Assembly (NCBI GenBank): GCA_029977045.1 | Contig: JAPOLP010000194.1 | Span: forward strand, 1-8,729 | DNA length: 8,729 nt | Reading direction: 5' to 3' | From: Planctomycetota bacterium | GTDB lineage: Bacteria > Planctomycetota > Planctomycetia > Planctomycetales > Planctomycetaceae | In this document: positions 6,838 to 8,729 of the stretch, piece after piece | How positions within the stretch are numbered: position 1 is the first letter of the stretch | Layout: each line of letters starts with the position of its first letter | Translations under genes and position numbers: made by a program | The notes under the pieces: generated by a model | What the model was told of the DNA's origin: nothing | The model's database searches: none | The model's input: the letters and a program-made list of their open reading frames with translations, nothing else

Positions 6838-8373
6838 TCAGTCGTTCGTCGATTCGCTGCTCGATGCGGCTCGGTTCAGGGCTTTGAGGTAGGCGGCGGC
6901 GCTGGCGGCGACGATGTCGGTGTTGACGCCTTTGCCGTGATATCGCTCGCCATCGACTTCGATCTGCACGTTGACTTCGCCCAGCGCGTCCTTGCCGCTG
7001 GAGACGCTGCGGACCTGATAGTCGGTCAGCTTCGCCTCGATCCCGACGACTCGTTCGAGTGCCTTGAAGACGGCATCGATCGGACCGTCGCCGGTGGCGG
7101 CGTCGCGGATGATTTCGTCGGAACCGTCGCGGCCCATTTCGACGGTCGCTGTTGGCAGAACGTCAGTTCCCGCGAGCGTGTGGAAGCGCCCCAGCGACCA
7201 CTGCTCCTTACTCTCGCCAATGTGGTTTTCGATCAGAGCGACGATGTCTGAGTCGTACACGTCTTTCTTTTTATCGGCGAGTGCGATGAATTCGTCGAAG
7301 ACGCGCTGCGTCATTTCGTCATCGAGCTGGAAGCCGAGGTGCTGGACGCGGTCGCGGAAGGCGTGCCGGCCACTGTGCTTGCCGAGCACCAGATTCTGAC
7401 CGACGTAGCCGACGTCTTCGGGCCGCATGATTTCGTAGGTCGCCCGGTTCTGCAGCATTCCGTGCTGGTGAATACCGGCTTCGTGAGCGAACGCGTTCTG
7501 CCCGACGATCGCCTTGTTCCGCTGCACCGTCATGCCGGTGATGCGGGAAACGAGCCGGCTGGTTGGAAACAGCCGCTGCGTGTTGATCGTTGTGTCGATG
7601 CCGTAGTGGTCCTTGCGAGTGCGCAGCGCCATGACGACTTCTTCGAGTGACGCGTTGCCGGCTCGTTCGCCCAGGCCGTTGATCGTGCATTCGATCTGTC
7701 GCGCGCCAGCTTCGACGGCGGCCAGACTGTTCGCGACGGCGAGGCCCAGGTCGTTGTGGCAGTGCGTGCTGATGACCGCCTGCTCGATATTCGGCACGTT
7801 CTCCTTGAGGTGCCGGATGACGTTGTAGAAGTGCGTCGGCGTCGAGTAACCAACGGTGTCCGGAATGTTGACCGTTGTCGCGCCAGCGGCGATCGCCTTT
7901 TCGGTGACCTCGCACAGGAAGTCGAGTTCTGTGCGGGCGGCATCTTCGGGTGAGAACTCGATGTTGTCCGTGTAGCCCTTCGCCTGTTCGACGCCCTGAA
8001 CGGCGCGGGCGATGATCTCGTCCTTCGTCATCTTGAGCTTGTGCTCACGATGAATCGCACTCGTGGCAAGGAAGACGTGAATCCGACGGTTGGCAGCTCC
8101 CTTGAGTGCCTCCCCGGCCCGCGTAATGTCCTCTTCGCGGCAACGGGCGAGACCGCAGATCACGGTCTGGTCGCCGAAACGCTCGGCGATCTTACGGACG
8201 GCTTCAAAGTCGCCGGGCGAGGCAATTGGAAAGCCGGCTTCGATTACGTCGACGCCGAGTTCGACCAGTGCCTTGGCGACTTCCAGCTTCTCTTCGGTCG
8301 TCATGCTGCAGCCGGGCGACTGCTCGCCGTCGCGCAAGGTCGTGTCGAAAATCGTGATCGTGTCGCTGGACAT
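6838..8373 (-). CDS. leuA: 2-isopropylmalate synthase (LeuA)
   Basis: 511 aa, a normal length for bacterial LeuA type 1. It condenses acetyl-CoA with 2-oxoisovalerate to 2-isopropylmalate, the first committed step of leucine synthesis, in the cytoplasm. The catalytic TIM barrel (about 4-275) carries the TTLRDGEQSPG signature (11-21, metal-binding Asp15), ATSAIH (103-108), and HCHND at 204-208 with metal ligands His204 and His206. GLGERAGNASLEE (233-245) includes Asn240. The linker has AHEAGIHQHG (296-305) and GKHSGRHAFR (331-340). The C-terminal LeuA_dimer regulatory domain (about 395-500) has GDGPIDAVFKAL, DYQVRSVSSGKDALGEV and NTDIVAASAAAYLKALNR, the region that gives leucine feedback inhibition in the family. 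The ATG at 8373 has GAGGA at 8385-8381, 7 nt away. All key residues are present. It is preceded by a leader-peptide attenuator (8426-8617), so control probably acts on both transcription and enzyme. No other leu gene is in the window. Confidence 0.98.
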   Translation of the reverse strand: MSSDTITIFDTTLRDGEQSPGCSMTTEEKLEVAKALVELGVDVIEAGFPIASPGDFEAVRKIAERFGDQTVICGLARCREEDITRAGEALKGAANRRIHVFLATSAIHREHKLKMTKDEIIARAVQGVEQAKGYTDNIEFSPEDAARTELDFLCEVTEKAIAAGATTVNIPDTVGYSTPTHFYNVIRHLKENVPNIEQAVISTHCHNDLGLAVANSLAAVEAGARQIECTINGLGERAGNASLEEVVMALRTRKDHYGIDTTINTQRLFPTSRLVSRITGMTVQRNKAIVGQNAFAHEAGIHQHGMLQNRATYEIMRPEDVGYVGQNLVLGKHSGRHAFRDRVQHLGFQLDDEMTQRVFDEFIALADKKKDVYDSDIVALIENHIGESKEQWSLGRFHTLAGTDVLPTATVEMGRDGSDEIIRDAATGDGPIDAVFKALERVVGIEAKLTDYQVRSVSSGKDALGEVNVQIEVDGERYHGKGVNTDIVAASAAAYLKALNRAASSSESTND

Positions 8374-8380
8374 GTCGAGG

Positions 8381-8385
8381 TCCTC
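8381..8385 (-). promoter_or_regulatory. leuA ribosome binding site
   Basis: On the - strand GAGGA is followed by 7 nt and then the ATG of leuA. It lies 41 nt beyond the T run of the upstream terminator, so it is transcribed only if RNA polymerase reads through. Confidence 0.7.
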
Positions 8386-8425
8386 GGGTCGGAGAGGAGT
8401 TCAGAACTGGTCGAAGTCGGACAAC

Positions 8426-8459
8426 AAAAAAACCCTGAGGCCGGGAAGCCTCAGGGTTT
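8426..8459 (-). terminator. leuA attenuator: Rho-independent terminator in the leader (segments 3:4)
   Basis: Read on the - strand, AAACCCTGAGGC (8459-8448), loop TTCCCG (8447-8442) and GCCTCAGGGTTT (8441-8430) form a perfect 12-bp stem. Seven T run from 8432 to 8426, the first three being part of the stem. This is a textbook intrinsic terminator, but it lies upstream of leuA, 52 nt before its ATG and after the leader peptide stop. That is the attenuator position. Its 5' arm and loop are also the target of the antiterminator pairing. Confidence 0.9.
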
Positions 8460-8506
8460 GTAGATCGCTGGTCACAGCTCACTCAATACAACCTAAGCCT
8501 TCCCGG
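8441..8506 (-). promoter_or_regulatory. Antiterminator of the leuA leader (segments 2:3)
   Basis: On the - strand, CCGGGAAGGCTTAGG (8506-8492) can pair with CCTGAGGCTTCCCGG (8455-8441). Of 15 positions, 13 are Watson-Crick, one is G-U and one is a G-G mismatch; the loop is 36 nt. The pairing consumes most of the terminator 5' arm and all its loop, so it excludes the terminator. Segment 2 covers the last codons and stop of the leader peptide, so a ribosome that reaches the stop would mask it. Confidence 0.8.
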
Positions 8507-8537
8507 AGGCGGGGGCCAGTAGAGACAGGCTCAGGTT
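8490..8537 (-). promoter_or_regulatory. Protector hairpin of the leuA leader (segments 1:2)
   Basis: On the - strand, AACCTGAGCCT (8537-8527) pairs with AGGCTTAGGTT (8500-8490): 11 pairs, one of them G-U, around a 26-nt loop. Segment 1 is codons 7-10 of the leader peptide, including Leu codons 8 and 10. A ribosome stalled there would melt this hairpin and free segment 2 for the antiterminator. Without translation the protector forms and termination is expected. Confidence 0.75.
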
Positions 8538-8555
8538 TAGCAGGCTGAAGTTCAT
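8493..8555 (-). CDS. leu leader peptide (attenuator-sensing ORF upstream of leuA)
   Basis: A 20-codon ORF, ATG to TAG, reading MNFSLLNLSLSLLAPASGKA. Six of the 20 residues are leucine (positions 5, 6, 8, 10, 12, 13), with two adjacent pairs, encoded by four CTG and two CTA. ACAGG at 8569-8565, 9 nt before the ATG, is a modest ribosome binding site. The ORF lies between a promoter-like sequence and the terminator hairpin before leuA, and its codons physically form segments 1 and 2 of the alternative RNA structures. Its expected job is to sense charged tRNA-Leu through ribosome stalling; the peptide itself probably has no function. Short ORFs arise by chance, but the Leu content, the position and the fit to the RNA pairings together make chance unlikely. 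Confidence 0.85.
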   Translation of the reverse strand: MNFSLLNLSLSLLAPASGKA

Positions 8556-8588
8556 CGAAATCGACCTGTGGGTTTGAGTGAAGGCGGG

Positions 8589-8617
8589 ACTCTAGCCCCG
8601 TACTGCCGCGAAATCAA
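8589..8617 (-). promoter_or_regulatory. Candidate promoter of the leuA leader
   Basis: On the - strand, TTGATT (8617-8612) and TAGAGT (8594-8589) each match the sigma70 boxes at 4 of 6 positions with a 17-nt spacer. A start near 8582 would put the leader ATG about 27 nt downstream and give a terminated leader RNA of roughly 155 nt, a normal size for amino-acid attenuators. Confidence 0.45.
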
Positions 8618-8729
8618 GAACGCTCGCTGGCCACGGGAGACAGAGTGTGGAACGCGGAGGTTCGCGGGAATTTCTGAAAAACAACCCAGCTCTTATGACC
8701 CGAAGCCGAAGGCGACGGCGTTCTCAGAC
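8618..8729. other. Window end upstream of the leuA promoter; no gene recognised
   Basis: Nothing that can be supported. On the - strand one frame entering from the window edge ends at a TAA (8695-8693), which could be the tail of another gene, but the 11 visible codons are not enough to say. Confidence 0.3.

Noticed and set aside
8426..8459. The hairpin as a simple terminator of a gene upstream on the - strand
   Set aside because: No gene end lies close upstream; instead a promoter-like pair and a Leu-rich ORF precede it, and an antiterminator partner exists, so an attenuator fits better.
8204..8482. 92-codon open frame on the - strand crossing the terminator and the leuA start
   Set aside because: It runs through a strong terminator hairpin and overlaps leuA in another frame; the Leu-rich leader ORF explains the region better.
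8041..8548. Open frames on the + strand antisense to leuA and its leader
   Set aside because: Antisense shadows of leuA; no ribosome binding sites or motifs.

Overview
The window looks like chromosomal DNA from a planctomycete (Planctomycetales-like). It is GC-rich. It carries a DUF1559 protein with a type IV prepilin leader, a family greatly expanded in that phylum. It also has an FHA/GYF_2/transthyretin-like membrane protein of planctomycete style and a cysteine-rich exported protein that resembles, from memory, a planctomycete-only family. No mobile element, CRISPR array, tRNA or rRNA was seen.

Layout. Five genes run on the + strand: (1) an FHA-like + 2x GYF_2 + TM + carboxypeptidase-regulatory-like protein (1-1593); (2) a small exported Cys-rich protein (1771-2436) with its own candidate promoter and a hairpin covering its ribosome binding site; (3) a DUF1559 pseudopilin-like protein (start placed at 2860, end 3963) after a 423-base gap holding several palindromes; (4) a PepSY-TM membrane protein (4073-5377) of the type linked to reductive iron/siderophore handling; (5) a signal-peptide protein of unknown function (5577-6665). 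Convergent with these, on the - strand, is leuA (6838-8373), encoding 2-isopropylmalate synthase, the committed step of leucine biosynthesis.

The best find is upstream of leuA on the - strand (8426-8617). It reads as a complete leader-peptide transcription attenuator. There is a promoter-like -35/-10 pair with a 17-nt spacer, then a 20-codon ORF with six leucine codons (MNFSLLNLSLSLLAPASGKA), then a 12-bp perfect terminator hairpin followed by seven T. Two further mutually exclusive pairings complete it: an 11-bp 1:2 protector that starts inside the Leu codons, and a 15-position 2:3 antiterminator. This is the trp/leu-type logic, in which leucine shortage stalls the ribosome, lets 2:3 form and allows read-through into leuA. 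Amino-acid attenuation is classical in enterobacteria and known in actinobacteria. I do not know of a described case in planctomycetes.

A second possible system is the run Cys-rich protein / DUF1559 / PepSY-TM, which may be a metal (iron or copper) handling module. That is inference from protein features and gene order only.
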